A DNA stretch of 64,000 bases from Ferrimonas sediminum (GCF_900100175.1 NZ_FNEM01000007.1:124001-188000), one strand, 5' to 3'. Positions 18,418 to 27,101 are shown, counted from the first letter of the stretch. A program made the numbers and translations. The notes: generated from the sequence alone by a model not told the origin.

Positions 18418-20082
18418 ATGATAGGAACCGATTTACTCTATTTTGATCATGAGCATCAACTGCTTTGCGTGGACCTGATACCAGAACGCCACGCACTGGT
18501 TGAGTTGCATGAATTGCAGCAGCTGCACCACTCATCCCAGTATCGCGACTTCGCGTTTCTGGAACTCGACGTGCGCAAAGCGCTGCAAATGCTCAAGCAT
18601 CAGGCCAAAGGCGCCAACAAAGGGCAGTCCCAGAGAATCCCCATAGCCCAGCAGATTGACGGCAGCTGCCAGTTGAGCCTGTCCACCGACAAGATGCAGG
18701 TTACCGCCACCCTTACCAGCCCCCAGGGCGGCAGCAAAATCGGCTTCGCCGAACTGGTGCAGGAGCTGCAGCGCCTGGCGATCAAAAATGGCCTGCTCAG
18801 TAACAACATCAACACCCTGCTGGCAAAAGCCGACCGCGGTATCCCCGGTGAAAGCGTCAGTGCGACCATCGCCAAAGGCAAACCCCCGGTTCATGGTAAC
18901 GACGCCAAGCTAGAACGGTTGGTCAAGCTGTCCCGGGAACGACTGCTCAAGCCCAAGGTGCTGGACAACGGCAAGGTCAACATGCGTGACCTGGGCGAGA
19001 TCATCACCGTCAGCGCCGGCGACGAGGTGATGCGCAAACACGCCCCCAGCCCCGGCATCGACGGTTACAACGTCATCGGTGAAGTACTCAAAGCCAAGTC
19101 CGGCAAAGATCGCAAACTCAAAGCCGGCAAGGGTACCATCACCGCCAAGCAGGATCACAACCTGCTGCTGGCCACCACCGACGGTCAGCCCAAAGAGACC
19201 AAAGACGGGCTGGAGATTGTCGAAGTGCTGACTCTGAAAAACGTCGACATCGGCACCGGCCACATCCAGTACCATGGCGCCATTGTTATTCAGGGCAACA
19301 TTGAAGAAGATATGGAGGTGACCGCCGGCGGCGACATCACCGTCAATGGCTTTGTCGACAACGCCACCCTCAAGGCCGGCGGCGACATCATCGTCGCCAA
19401 AGGCGTCATCGGCCGCCAGCGCCCGGATGAGTCGCTGACCACCACCCTGGAAGCCCAGGGGCAGATTCACGTCAGCTTCGCCCAGTACGCCAGCCTCAAA
19501 TCAGCGGGCGACATCCATGTGCAGACCCAGTTGATTCATTGCCATACCCAATGCGGGGATAACCTCACCGTCGGTGTTGCCAATGGCAAAAAGGGCGACC
19601 TGGTGGGCGGGCGCGCCATCGTGGTTCACTCACTCAGCACCATCAACCTCGGCTCCCGGGCAGCCACACAAAGCAGCGTCCGCGCCGGTGCCGGCATCAG
19701 CCGCCTGCGCCAGACTGCCAAAGAGTATCAGCAGCGCGAGCAAACGCTGCTGGCCCAGAGCTACAAACTCAGGCAGGCAGTCAACAAAGCCACCATGGCC
19801 AACGACAAAAGCGACGAGGCACGTCAAAAGCTGGTGCAACAGTTTACCCTGGCCCAGCAACAGAACAGCGCCAAACTCAGTGAGGTCCAACTGCTGCTGG
19901 CGGAAACCGAAGAGCGGATTGAGTCCTTCTTCTCCCGGGTCAGCATCAGCGCCAGCCACAGCCTGTTTCCTCAAGTGGAGATGGAGATCGGCCTGCAGAG
20001 CCTGACCACCGATCGGGAATATGGCCCATCCAAGGTCAGCAATGATGGCAACCATCTGAAAATCGACGCCATTACCGGCTAG
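18418..20082 (+). CDS. FapA/DUF342 family protein
   Basis: A 554-residue cytoplasmic protein with the DUF342/FapA organisation: an N-terminal alpha/beta part, a central beta-helix-like stretch of Gly/Asp-rich repeats (VTAGGDITVNGFVDNATLKA, then LKAGGDIIVAKGVIG) from about 280 to 410, and a C-terminal coiled coil (about 420-510, heptads with Gln, Leu and Glu). DUF342 proteins have been linked to polar localisation or flagellar assembly in some gammaproteobacteria, but the role is not settled. ATG 18418 is used; a TATACT at 18376-18381 is a reasonable -10 box. The upstream cluster terminator isolates it from the tRNAs. Confidence 0.85.
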   Translation: MIGTDLLYFDHEHQLLCVDLIPERHALVELHELQQLHHSSQYRDFAFLELDVRKALQMLKHQAKGANKGQSQRIPIAQQIDGSCQLSLSTDKMQVTATLTSPQGGSKIGFAELVQELQRLAIKNGLLSNNINTLLAKADRGIPGESVSATIAKGKPPVHGNDAKLERLVKLSRERLLKPKVLDNGKVNMRDLGEIITVSAGDEVMRKHAPSPGIDGYNVIGEVLKAKSGKDRKLKAGKGTITAKQDHNLLLATTDGQPKETKDGLEIVEVLTLKNVDIGTGHIQYHGAIVIQGNIEEDMEVTAGGDITVNGFVDNATLKAGGDIIVAKGVIGRQRPDESLTTTLEAQGQIHVSFAQYASLKSAGDIHVQTQLIHCHTQCGDNLTVGVANGKKGDLVGGRAIVVHSLSTINLGSRAATQSSVRAGAGISRLRQTAKEYQQREQTLLAQSYKLRQAVNKATMANDKSDEARQKLVQQFTLAQQQNSAKLSEVQLLLAETEERIESFFSRVSISASHSLFPQVEMEIGLQSLTTDREYGPSKVSNDGNHLKIDAITG

Positions 20083-20190
20083 ACCCGCAGGCAGGCCTCA
20101 ATTCCGGTGTTGCAGTTTTCAGCTGGCACCGGAATTGCTTTACACTGGCATCGATCCACACCGCCAAAATTTCGACACGAGGACCCTGAC

Positions 20191-20799
20191 ATGGGAAGCC
20201 GCAACACCCTGCTTCACTCGCCAACCCGGTTCGCCTCAAGCCACACGCTGGCCTTGTGGCTGCTGATCACCAGTTGCGCCCTGTTGTGGTTACCTCTGAA
20301 GCTGGCCCAGTCGCTGTTCCTGCAGCAGTGGATCAACAGCTACGCCTCCTGGATCGGTCTGACCGCCGTCGCCAGCGCCGCCTACCTGGCGACTCTGGGG
20401 CTGAGGCTGGTGTTTGGCCAGATGCTCAACCAGCGTTATCAGGGGCAGGTTCGACAGAAAGTGGCGGATAAGATCCTCACCCTCGATAACACCGAGCGAG
20501 CCATCCTGCGCGAATTCGTGCTACAGGGCAAAGGCAGCATTGCCATGCCGCTGAACCATCACGGTGTCAACGAGTTGATTGAGTCTGGAATTCTCACCCG
20601 GGCGGGTGCAGTAGAAGAGTACGCCATTGAAGGGCCGGTTGCGCCACTGAAGATCACCGCGGCGGCACGCACCAAGTTGACCCGCAAAGTACTGCGGTTA
20701 CCGGAAGGGCAGTTGAGCGACCAGCAGCGGGAACGCCTGCTGGCCAGTCGACCGGAATTTGCGGCGAACCTCAATCGCAGTGGCCGCCACGCCGCTTAA
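20191..20799 (+). CDS. SieB-like superinfection-exclusion family membrane protein
   Basis: A 202-residue protein with two N-terminal transmembrane helices (about 17-40 and 47-70) and a cytoplasmic region carrying LTLDNTERAILREFVLQGKG, the sequence hallmark of the SieB/superinfection exclusion B family. Phage SieB aborts infection by heteroimmune phages; many chromosomal family members are uncharacterised. ATG 20191 has GAGGA ten bases upstream. Its stop overlaps by three bases with that of the convergent tetR gene. No phage genes flank it, so an immunity role is only a possibility. Confidence 0.7.
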   Translation: MGSRNTLLHSPTRFASSHTLALWLLITSCALLWLPLKLAQSLFLQQWINSYASWIGLTAVASAAYLATLGLRLVFGQMLNQRYQGQVRQKVADKILTLDNTERAILREFVLQGKGSIAMPLNHHGVNELIESGILTRAGAVEEYAIEGPVAPLKITAAARTKLTRKVLRLPEGQLSDQQRERLLASRPEFAANLNRSGRHAA

Positions 20800-21560
20800 A
20801 AGGCTGCGGCCAGTTCATGCTCCTGTTCCAGAGCCAATAACTGCTCCTCCACCGCCTTGATGACCCGCTCACAGGACTCGCTGGTCAAACCGACTCGCCA
20901 GTTCAAGGTGTTGGTGATCAGCGCCAGGCTCTGATACAGCTTCGCCATCTCTTCGAAATTCAGATTCTTGGCGATCATTGGATTGTTGATCATGGTCGTC
21001 GCGCCGCGCTGACAGGCCACCATGGTGGCATGGGCCACCTCGATTTCCGAATCGTCAGACACCAACTGCCCTTCAATTCGCGCCGCTTCCACTACCCGTT
21101 TCGCCGTCGAGCAGGCTTGCTCAACGAACATCTGCATCTCCTGCAGTCGATAGTCACTGACCTTATCGACGATGCCGTGCGCACCCGCCAGCGCATTGAA
21201 CCCCAGGGTCCAGCTGGTTTGTTTGACGGCCATGGCACCGTAAAGGTGCATCGCCAGCCAACGCTCGGCATGGTTAAGGTCTGCGCTCATCAGTTCGGGC
21301 TGACGCTCTGTTAACAACTCAACGTGCTTGGCGAAGATCGCCACCAGCAAATCCTCTTTGCAGTTGAAATGTTTATACAGAGTGCCGGCACTGCATCCCG
21401 CGCGGGGTGCCAATTCGGAGAATCGAAATGAAACAATGCCCTGTTCTTTAACCAGGCTTTCTCCCAATCTCAGCAGTGCCTGGTCCCGTTGTCGGAAACG
21501 CGCATGCACAGGCGAAGCCCAATGGCTCGAGTTAAGCCCTGACTTGGCTTCCTGCTCCAT
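20796..21560 (-). CDS. TetR family transcriptional regulator
   Basis: A 254-residue one-component repressor. The N-terminal DNA-binding domain is visible as QALLRLGESLVKEQGIVSFR followed by the recognition helix region GCSAGTLYKHFNCKEDLLVA (about 45-80); the rest is an all-helical ligand domain. AAGGAG lies eight bases before ATG 21560. The target is unknown: the nearest divergent neighbour is 1.4 kb away, and the long AT-rich region upstream may hold its own operator. Confidence 0.9.
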   Translation of the reverse strand: MEQEAKSGLNSSHWASPVHARFRQRDQALLRLGESLVKEQGIVSFRFSELAPRAGCSAGTLYKHFNCKEDLLVAIFAKHVELLTERQPELMSADLNHAERWLAMHLYGAMAVKQTSWTLGFNALAGAHGIVDKVSDYRLQEMQMFVEQACSTAKRVVEAARIEGQLVSDDSEIEVAHATMVACQRGATTMINNPMIAKNLNFEEMAKLYQSLALITNTLNWRVGLTSESCERVIKAVEEQLLALEQEHELAAAF

Positions 21561-22326
21561 ATACTAGAACTCCTTAATTTTTGAATCTAAAGCAACTGTA
21601 CGCCTCTAAACTGAAACCGAATGTTAGCTACACCACGTTTAATGAAAGCCAGTAACGAAAATTTTGAAGGCCCGCACATTCAATAACGACAATTCGCCCT
21701 CACTGGCGAAATCCAGCATCCGAAAGGCAACAATCCCAAGCCGCGTAATCCGCCGCCTGACGCTCTTTCAAGACAGAATCCATGCCACCTCACACAGCTG
21801 AACCACAGCAACATGCGGTTGATCTCAATCTGGCGGAGGCGGCCACGAGCACAGCTCCACACATTTAGCCGCAGTAATAGAAATAGAAACTCACCGCTCT
21901 CATTAACAACTTTTTCCGTTTCTTAACCAAGAGTAAATCTAATTATCTGCAATTATAAAATGCCGGCCAATTTGTTTTTTTCGGCCAAACTCAGCATACC
22001 CTTTTTATTCTCATAATGGTTAACCACTGTATTGCTGGGATAATTCACCACCCTCTCCAGCCCCTCCGTAATAATAATCCACCCTATAATCGGCGGCCGC
22101 TACCAGCCTGGCACACCGGGACCAACATGTGATAACTCAATGAAACCTTATTAAGGTTTCCCCCCAGGCCGAGCTCAACCTTAACTCAGGGGACGGAAAC
22201 CCTGACCATCCCCTCGCACCGGTCACCCTGCTGACCCTGACTGCCGCCGCCATCGAAACCGTCATCATCGCCGCCAGATTGAGGCCTTCAACAGGACAAC
22301 GAGTTCCAGTTCCGGCTGTTGTGGGC
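21561..22326. other. Gene-less 766-base region upstream of tetR
   Basis: No reading frame with credible composition. The part from about 21880 to 22040 is clearly more AT-rich than the rest of the window. At 22142-22160 lies a perfect inverted repeat, GAAACCTTA-T-TAAGGTTTC, followed by C6. From about 22170 to 22326 the minus strand continues downstream of the lipoprotein gene and, in the same frame after its stop, encodes a Gly/Asp-rich stretch interrupted by further stops. Confidence 0.5.
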
Positions 22327-22827
22327 CTAGGGGGACGGCGGCGGGCACCAGCGGCCGCTACCCAAGGGCAGAGCCAGCCCTTCCACGACCAGCAGCGGGC
22401 CGAGATCCCGGCCATCGAGACGAGCCCGGGCCAGCAGCGTGCGTTCGCCGCTGCGCTGCTGTTGGCTCAGTACCAGGCTGGCACCATCGCCCAGTTGCTG
22501 CTGCAACCAATGGGTCAGCCCGCGAGCCAGGTTCCTCTCCAGCGGGCAGGTGTCACTGAGCCCGGGTAAATCCACGTCTATGAGCATTACCCACTGTTCC
22601 GGGGCCGACGACGCCAACTGCAACCGCATCTGCCGCTGCGGCGTCATTCCCAGCATTGCCGTCACCTGTACCTCACCGGCCTCGGCGCGAGTCTGCGATA
22701 ACGGCTCAGGCGGCGGCTCGGCAGCCGGGGCCGATTCCGGCTCCGCATAGGGGCGATTAAAGGTGGTATTGAGCGTGCTGCATCCCGTCAACAGCAACAG
22801 CGCTCCGAAGATAAGAGCTTTATTCAT
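22327..22827 (-). CDS. Lipoprotein with thermonuclease (SNase)-like domain
   Basis: A 166-residue exported lipoprotein: signal MNKALIFGALLLL followed by lipobox LTGC. The C-terminal half (about 75-166) fits the pattern of staphylococcal-nuclease-like proteins: a MLIDVDLPGL strand, a CPLERNLA helix, TLLARARLDGRDLGPLLV, then GLALP and a terminal WC. The canonical catalytic Arg and Asp residues are not all obvious, so activity is uncertain. ATG 22827 has AAAGGCGAG just upstream. Divergent from the HlyD export operon across a 134-base region with two operator-like repeats, so the two may share regulation. Confidence 0.6.
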   Translation of the reverse strand: MNKALIFGALLLLTGCSTLNTTFNRPYAEPESAPAAEPPPEPLSQTRAEAGEVQVTAMLGMTPQRQMRLQLASSAPEQWVMLIDVDLPGLSDTCPLERNLARGLTHWLQQQLGDGASLVLSQQQRSGERTLLARARLDGRDLGPLLVVEGLALPLGSGRWCPPPSP

Positions 22828-22900
22828 CTCGCCTTTCCCTGCTGGTGAAAACTTCACCATAGCCGAATCCTCGGCCGGCGTCCTGCGCCAATCAATATTT

Positions 22901-22959
22901 TTGTTGCCAATGAAACAATATTTGCTATCCTTAGCCAGAGTATTGTTGCAGGTGAAACA
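22901..22959 (+). promoter_or_regulatory. Export-operon promoter with twin MarR-type operators
   Basis: Two 17-bp direct repeats, TTGTTGC-CAA-TGAAACA (22901-22917) and TTGTTGC-AGG-TGAAACA (22943-22959), are 42 bp apart (four helical turns). Each is a near palindrome (TTGTTKC-N4-GMAACAA), the form MarR dimers bind. The first overlaps a -35-like TTGCCA (22904-22909); a -10-like TATCCT lies at 22926-22931, 16 bp on; the second covers the transcription start and ribosome-site area. Arrangement and the MarR gene in the operon suggest autorepression. Confidence 0.65.
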
Positions 22960-22961
22960 TA

Positions 22962-24011
22962 ATGAGCAGATACATCTATCAATGGGGCTTGTACCTGGTG
23001 CTGGGGAGCACTCTGGTTTTTTCGCTGTTTCTGATCAGCTCCGATAACCAGGCCCCCTTTACCACCCAGGCCGAAGTCCATAAATCCATCGCCAAGATCG
23101 CCCCGGAAGTGTCGGCGGAAATCACCGCCATCGCCGTCAGCAACGGCGACCGCGTCCACCGGGGACAGCTGCTGATGCAACTGGATGACAGTCGCTACCA
23201 GCTGGCCCTCAAGCAAGCGGAGGCAGAACTCAAGCAGGCCCGCCAGGATCACCAGGCCAAGTTTGAGGAACTGCATGTCGCCGAAGCCACCTTGGTTCAG
23301 AAACGGCAGCAGGCGGGCAATGCCCAGCTGAAACTGCACCGCCACCAGATTCTGGTGACCCAAGGGCTGGTGACTCAGGAAAGCGTCGATGACAGCCTCA
23401 ATGCCGCGGCGGTGGCCGACTCAGCCGTGATCGCCGCTCAGGCAGACATTCAGCGCCTGCGGGTGCAGGTGGCCGAGCAGGATGGCAACGCCGCCGTGGC
23501 ACTGGCGCAAGCCAAGCTGGAAACCGCCCGGCTGGATCTGGCCCGTACCCTCATCACCGCCCCCACCGACGGCATCATCACCAACCTGCAACTGCGACCC
23601 GGCACCTATGTCAGCAGCGGCAGCGCGGTACTGTTTCTGGTCAACGACAACGACAGTTGGATCAACGCCGACTTCAACGAGAAAGGGCTGGCGTTACTGC
23701 AGCCAGGTGCCAAGGTACTGGTGGCCTTCGATGCCATTCCCGGCCAGCTGTTTGAAGGCGCCATTGACAGTCGCGAGCAGGCCATCTACGACGCTTCCTC
23801 CGAAACCAGCGGCCTGGCAGACGTCACCAACGACAGCCGCTGGATTCGCGAGCAGCAGAAGGTTCGCACCCGCATCCAGGTGCCGCAACTGGATCCCCGC
23901 CTGTTCTCTGGCTCCCGGGCCAGCATCATGATTCACCGCCCCGACAGCCTGTGGGGCGTCGGCGCCCGGTTGTGGATGCGGGTAGTCAGCGGCTTCCGCT
24001 ACCTGTACTGA
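22962..24011 (+). CDS. HlyD/EmrA-type membrane fusion protein
   Basis: A 349-residue periplasmic adaptor anchored by one N-terminal helix (about 9-26). The biotinyl-lipoyl halves (KIAPEVSAEITAIAVSNGDR and LITAPTDGIITNLQLRPGTY) flank a helical hairpin (about 80-190), and a beta-barrel follows. Such adaptors bridge an inner-membrane exporter to an outer-membrane channel. The neighbour encodes a DUF2955 membrane protein, the usual partner in the YibH/aromatic-efflux style pairs, so a drug or aromatic acid exporter is the best guess. First gene of a three-gene operon. Confidence 0.88.
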   Translation: MSRYIYQWGLYLVLGSTLVFSLFLISSDNQAPFTTQAEVHKSIAKIAPEVSAEITAIAVSNGDRVHRGQLLMQLDDSRYQLALKQAEAELKQARQDHQAKFEELHVAEATLVQKRQQAGNAQLKLHRHQILVTQGLVTQESVDDSLNAAAVADSAVIAAQADIQRLRVQVAEQDGNAAVALAQAKLETARLDLARTLITAPTDGIITNLQLRPGTYVSSGSAVLFLVNDNDSWINADFNEKGLALLQPGAKVLVAFDAIPGQLFEGAIDSREQAIYDASSETSGLADVTNDSRWIREQQKVRTRIQVPQLDPRLFSGSRASIMIHRPDSLWGVGARLWMRVVSGFRYLY

Positions 24012-24023
24012 AGGGCATAGCAA

Positions 24024-25040
24024 ATGAACCAAACCACCGACTGGAACGAAGTGGGTCGTATCGCCGGCACCGTGACCCTGTGTATGCTGGCGGGCCGCTA
24101 CCTGCACCTGGGCTCCCCGGTGTACCTGGCCCTGTTTCCGATTCTATCGGTCACCAAGGCCCGCGATTACCGCTGGTCCGGGCTGATTAAGATGTTTCTG
24201 CCTGTGGTGGTCTCCGCCACCCTGGCTCTGTTGACGGTGGAGCTGTTCAGCGATCATCCGTTCATCGTCTGGAGTCTGAGCCTGCTGGGGTTTGATCAGC
24301 TTCGGCGCCGGGCCACCACCCCGGCCAAGCTCGGCGGCATGATTCTGCCGACCTTCAACTGGATACTGATTGTGGTGTTTGCCCAGCAGCCCAGCTTCGT
24401 CATGGCGGACCGGATTCGGGAGATCGCCCTGAGTCTGGTGATCACCATCGTGGTAATGAAAGCGATGAACGGCCTGTTCCCTCGCACCAGCCAGTGTGTC
24501 GCCGCCGGGCCACCACCTCAACCGGTCGGCCATCGGGATCGATTCTGGTACCTGCTGTTACTGGGAGGCGGGTTGGCGTTTCTAATGATCGTCGATATGA
24601 TCTCGGCCACCTTCTGCATGGTGCCGGTGATCATCGCCGCCGCCCAGACCCGCAAACCAGGCTACCTGGCGGTCATTCGGGCCCGCTTTATTGCCCAGGT
24701 AGGCGGCTGCGCCCTGGCCATGGTGTTTCAGTTGCTGCTGCTGGGGCATCAGCACCTGCTGCCGCTTTACAGTTTGAGCATCTTTGTACTGGTTTTAACC
24801 CTGGCCTGGCTCATCGGCCGCAGTCAGGGAGCAGAAAAAGAGCTTCACGGTGACGCCCTGCTTGGGATAGCCTTACCGATTCAGCTGTACATGGGCACCG
24901 CCGACATCGGCCTGCAGAGCACCTTCCTGCGCGGCTGGCAGTTGTCAGTGACCCTGTTTTTGCTACTGGCCCTGAGCGGGCTGATTTACGGACGCACACA
25001 CCATGACACAGAGCATCACCTCAATCACCGCACTGGATAA
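24024..25040 (+). CDS. DUF2955 membrane protein, exporter component
   Basis: A 338-residue polytopic membrane protein with about nine hydrophobic helices and a cytoplasmic loop near residue 160. It resembles the DUF2955 family that sits beside HlyD-type fusion proteins, related in layout to aromatic-acid exporter/FUSC proteins. AAGGG lies ten bases before ATG 24024, 12 bases after the fusion-protein stop. Its 3' end overlaps the marR gene by 38 bases. Substrate unknown. Confidence 0.8.
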   Translation: MNQTTDWNEVGRIAGTVTLCMLAGRYLHLGSPVYLALFPILSVTKARDYRWSGLIKMFLPVVVSATLALLTVELFSDHPFIVWSLSLLGFDQLRRRATTPAKLGGMILPTFNWILIVVFAQQPSFVMADRIREIALSLVITIVVMKAMNGLFPRTSQCVAAGPPPQPVGHRDRFWYLLLLGGGLAFLMIVDMISATFCMVPVIIAAAQTRKPGYLAVIRARFIAQVGGCALAMVFQLLLLGHQHLLPLYSLSIFVLVLTLAWLIGRSQGAEKELHGDALLGIALPIQLYMGTADIGLQSTFLRGWQLSVTLFLLLALSGLIYGRTHHDTEHHLNHRTG

Positions 25041-25458
25041 CAGCATCACCTTTCTGATGGGCCTGGCCCAGAAACAATACCGGGCCCTGTGCACCCAGCG
25101 ACTGATGGCGGAATTCGACATCAGCCTGGAGATGGTGGGGGCGATGCGGGTATTGCAACAGCTGGGCTGCATTCCTCAGCAGCAATTGGCGGACGTACTG
25201 AAACGCAACCGCTCGGTGGTCAAACGCCTGGTGGACAACTGCATTAAACGCGGGCTGATTGAAGCCAGCAAAAGCGATACCAATAAGAAAGCCCGGATGC
25301 TGTCCCTGACCGCCGAGGGGCAACGAATCAACGAGGCCTGTACGCCGGTGATCAACGCCATCTCAAAGGAGTTTTTTGCCGTCGTGTCGCCGCAGGAGCA
25401 GCAGCAGTTGATGGGGGTTCTGAAAAAGTTGGTGCGTAACGACGTCAGGGTAGACTGA
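25003..25458 (+). CDS. MarR family transcriptional regulator
   Basis: A 151-residue winged-helix regulator: the helix-turn-helix CIPQQQLADVLKRNRSVVKR (about 58-77) is followed by the wing region SDTNKKARMLSLTAEGQ. MarR proteins repress efflux genes and release DNA when a small ligand binds. The gene overlaps the exporter gene by 38 bases, so production is tied to the operon it probably controls through the twin operators at 22901-22959. Confidence 0.9.
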   Translation: MTQSITSITALDNSITFLMGLAQKQYRALCTQRLMAEFDISLEMVGAMRVLQQLGCIPQQQLADVLKRNRSVVKRLVDNCIKRGLIEASKSDTNKKARMLSLTAEGQRINEACTPVINAISKEFFAVVSPQEQQQLMGVLKKLVRNDVRVD

Positions 25459-25497
25459 TCGGCCGGCACCGTCCTGGTGCCAACCGTTCGGGGAGAC

Positions 25498-25956
25498 TCA
25501 GAGACTCAGGGAGAGCCGTTTCAGTTTGGCGTCGCCCTTGGCCTGCCCGCCACTGATGATCTTATTGTCGTGACTGTGGCTGCCGCAGCACTTATGCGAC
25601 GACGACTTGGGCTTGCAGGGGCGGCCCTGAGACGCGTCGGTCAGGGTCGATACCGACACCGCACCGGCCAACACCTCAGATACCGTCGCCCGACCACGGA
25701 CACTGTCCACCTGAATGCCGGCGCCCAGCAGGCGGGCCAGTGAACGCTCACCGATGTTCTTCAACACCACCCGGGACACCCCCAGTTGACGAAACCGGGC
25801 CATCATTTTTTTCTTCTGCTGACAGCCGCTGGCATTGGCGTCGTTATCCAGGGTCTCCACCAGAGCGCCACTGGCGTCGTAGATGGCAAACCCGGGGGCC
25901 TTGGCAAAGTGTCCGGCAACCCGGAAGTCCGGGGTTACAGCAATCGCTAGAGTCAT
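25498..25956 (-). CDS. NifX/NifB-type iron-molybdenum cofactor-binding domain protein
   Basis: A 152-residue protein of the dinitrogenase iron-molybdenum cofactor family (small RNase H-like alpha/beta fold): MTLAIAVTPDFRVAGHFAKA, a strand with VSRVVLKNIGERSLARLLGA, then AGIQVDSVRG. Unusually, the C-terminal tail has a Cys/His cluster (SSSHKCCGSHSHDN) suited to metal binding. ATG 25956 is chosen, with GAGG eight bases upstream. It starts two bases after the stop of the DUF134 gene, so the pair is translationally coupled. No nitrogenase genes are present; in non-fixing bacteria such proteins are of unknown function. Confidence 0.82.
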   Translation of the reverse strand: MTLAIAVTPDFRVAGHFAKAPGFAIYDASGALVETLDNDANASGCQQKKKMMARFRQLGVSRVVLKNIGERSLARLLGAGIQVDSVRGRATVSEVLAGAVSVSTLTDASQGRPCKPKSSSHKCCGSHSHDNKIISGGQAKGDAKLKRLSLSL

Positions 25957-25957
25957 G

Positions 25958-26266
25958 TTATTCCTCACTTGAATCTTGTGGGTAGGGCAACGACGACTCC
26001 ATCTCCAGGGCGTGACCCTGCACCAGGGCGCAGACCACTTTCTTTCTCGCTGAAGCCAGTATGTTGCCTAACGTTTGTCGTGAAACGCCCATCTCGTCGG
26101 CGGCCTGCTGCTGACTCATCCCCTCCATATCCGCCAGTCGCATCGCTTCCAGCTCATCGGCACCCAGATCGATTTTTTGCAGCTGCTTACCGGGAACGCC
26201 GTTGGGCTTATACAGACTGTAGGGAGCCCGACAGCGCACGTTTCGGGTCAGTTTTGGTCTTGGCAT
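25958..26266 (-). CDS. DUF134 helix-turn-helix protein
   Basis: A 102-residue protein starting MPRPKLTRNVRCRAPYSLYK, a DUF134 hallmark. A sigma-70-region-4-like helix-turn-helix is visible (ADMEGMSQQQAADEMGVSRQ, about residues 49-68), so DNA binding is likely. GAGGTGG precedes ATG 26266. DUF134 genes are commonly paired with NifX-like genes, as here, but the function is not established. It is the obvious candidate to bind the twin palindromes in its own promoter region, although proof is lacking. Confidence 0.82.
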   Translation of the reverse strand: MPRPKLTRNVRCRAPYSLYKPNGVPGKQLQKIDLGADELEAMRLADMEGMSQQQAADEMGVSRQTLGNILASARKKVVCALVQGHALEMESSLPYPQDSSEE

Positions 26267-26277
26267 AACCACCTCGT

Positions 26278-26324
26278 AATTGGCATTTGCCAATTACTCT
26301 ACGCCCAGTTAATGGCATATGCCA
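26278..26324 (-). promoter_or_regulatory. Two palindromic operators upstream of the DUF134 gene
   Basis: AATTGGCA-TT-TGCCAATT (26278-26295) is a perfect palindrome, and TGGCA-TA-TGCCA (26313-26324) shares its core TGGCANNTGCCA. Centres are 32 bp apart, about three helical turns, so dimers would sit on the same DNA face. The first ends 12 bp before the DUF134 start codon. The layout suggests an autoregulated promoter for the DUF134-NifX pair. Confidence 0.7.
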
Positions 26325-26387
26325 GTTATAAGATGGTTTTAGTGATCGGCGCCACGAGCCTGGTTCAGTGACCGGCCCGCTCCGACC

Positions 26388-27101
26388 TCAGGGAGTGGGG
26401 TGGATATGCAGTTGGTTGTGGCTGTGTTGATAGGGGTGACGGTGCAGCATCCCTTCGGTGAGGGTGCCCTCCTGCAGCAGCACCGCCCGGGTGGCCAGAG
26501 TACCGATAACGCCGGAGTCATGAGACACCAGAATCATCGCCTGGGGCAGGCTCAGCAGGTGGGCCAGCAACCGTTGACGGGCGTTATCGTCCAGGCCATT
26601 GGTGGGCTCATCCAGCAGCAGCACCTTAGGCTGCATCGCCAACACCGAAGCCAGGGCCACCAGGCGCTTTTCGCCTCCGGACAAGCGATGAGTAATGCGC
26701 ATGGCAAAGGCTTCCATCCCCAGGCTCGCCAGGGTGCGCATCGCCACCGCCTTGGCCTGAGCCTCGTCCAGCCCCTGGTTCAGGGGCCCAAAGGCCACGT
26801 CCTCCAGCACCGTCGGGCAAAACAGCTGGTCATCGGAGTCCTGAAACAGCAGACCCACCTGACCACGCATCGGCTGAAACTCCGCCTCGCTGGCACAGTT
26901 CTGCCCCAGCAACTTTACCGACCCGAAGCTGGGTTGGCGCAGCCCCACCATCAACTCCAGCAGGGTCGACTTACCGGCGCCATTGCCACCCACCAACGCC
27001 AGCCGCTCACCGGCCTGCAGGGCCAGATTCACGCCGGAGAAAACCGGGCGGCCGGCGTAGCCAAAGGCGATCTCCTCAAGTTGGATCAACGGCTCGGTCA
27101 T
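26388..27101 (-). CDS. cbiO: Nickel/cobalt ECF transporter ATPase
   Basis: A 237-residue ABC ATPase with Walker A GGNGAGKST, signature LSGGEKR, Walker B VLLLDEPTNGLDD and switch His in ILVSHD. It drives uptake of Ni2+ or Co2+ with the CbiQ and CbiM components. The C-terminus is His-rich (HRHPYQHSHNQLHIHPTP), consistent with metal handling. ATG 27101 overlaps the cbiQ stop (ATGA), so the weak ribosome site is explained by coupling. Last gene of the five-gene transporter operon. Confidence 0.92.
   Translation of the reverse strand: MTEPLIQLEEIAFGYAGRPVFSGVNLALQAGERLALVGGNGAGKSTLLELMVGLRQPSFGSVKLLGQNCASEAEFQPMRGQVGLLFQDSDDQLFCPTVLEDVAFGPLNQGLDEAQAKAVAMRTLASLGMEAFAMRITHRLSGGEKRLVALASVLAMQPKVLLLDEPTNGLDDNARQRLLAHLLSLPQAMILVSHDSGVIGTLATRAVLLQEGTLTEGMLHRHPYQHSHNQLHIHPTP

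Noticed and set aside
20107-20190. Longer N-terminus for the SieB-like protein
   Set aside because: The extension covers the intergenic region and has no ribosome site; ATG 20191 follows GAGGA and gives the expected two-helix start.
22137-22415. 92-codon frame downstream of and overlapping the nuclease-like lipoprotein gene
   Set aside because: Arg/Trp/Ala-rich shadow composition, no ribosome site, mostly antisense or out of frame to the better supported lipoprotein gene.
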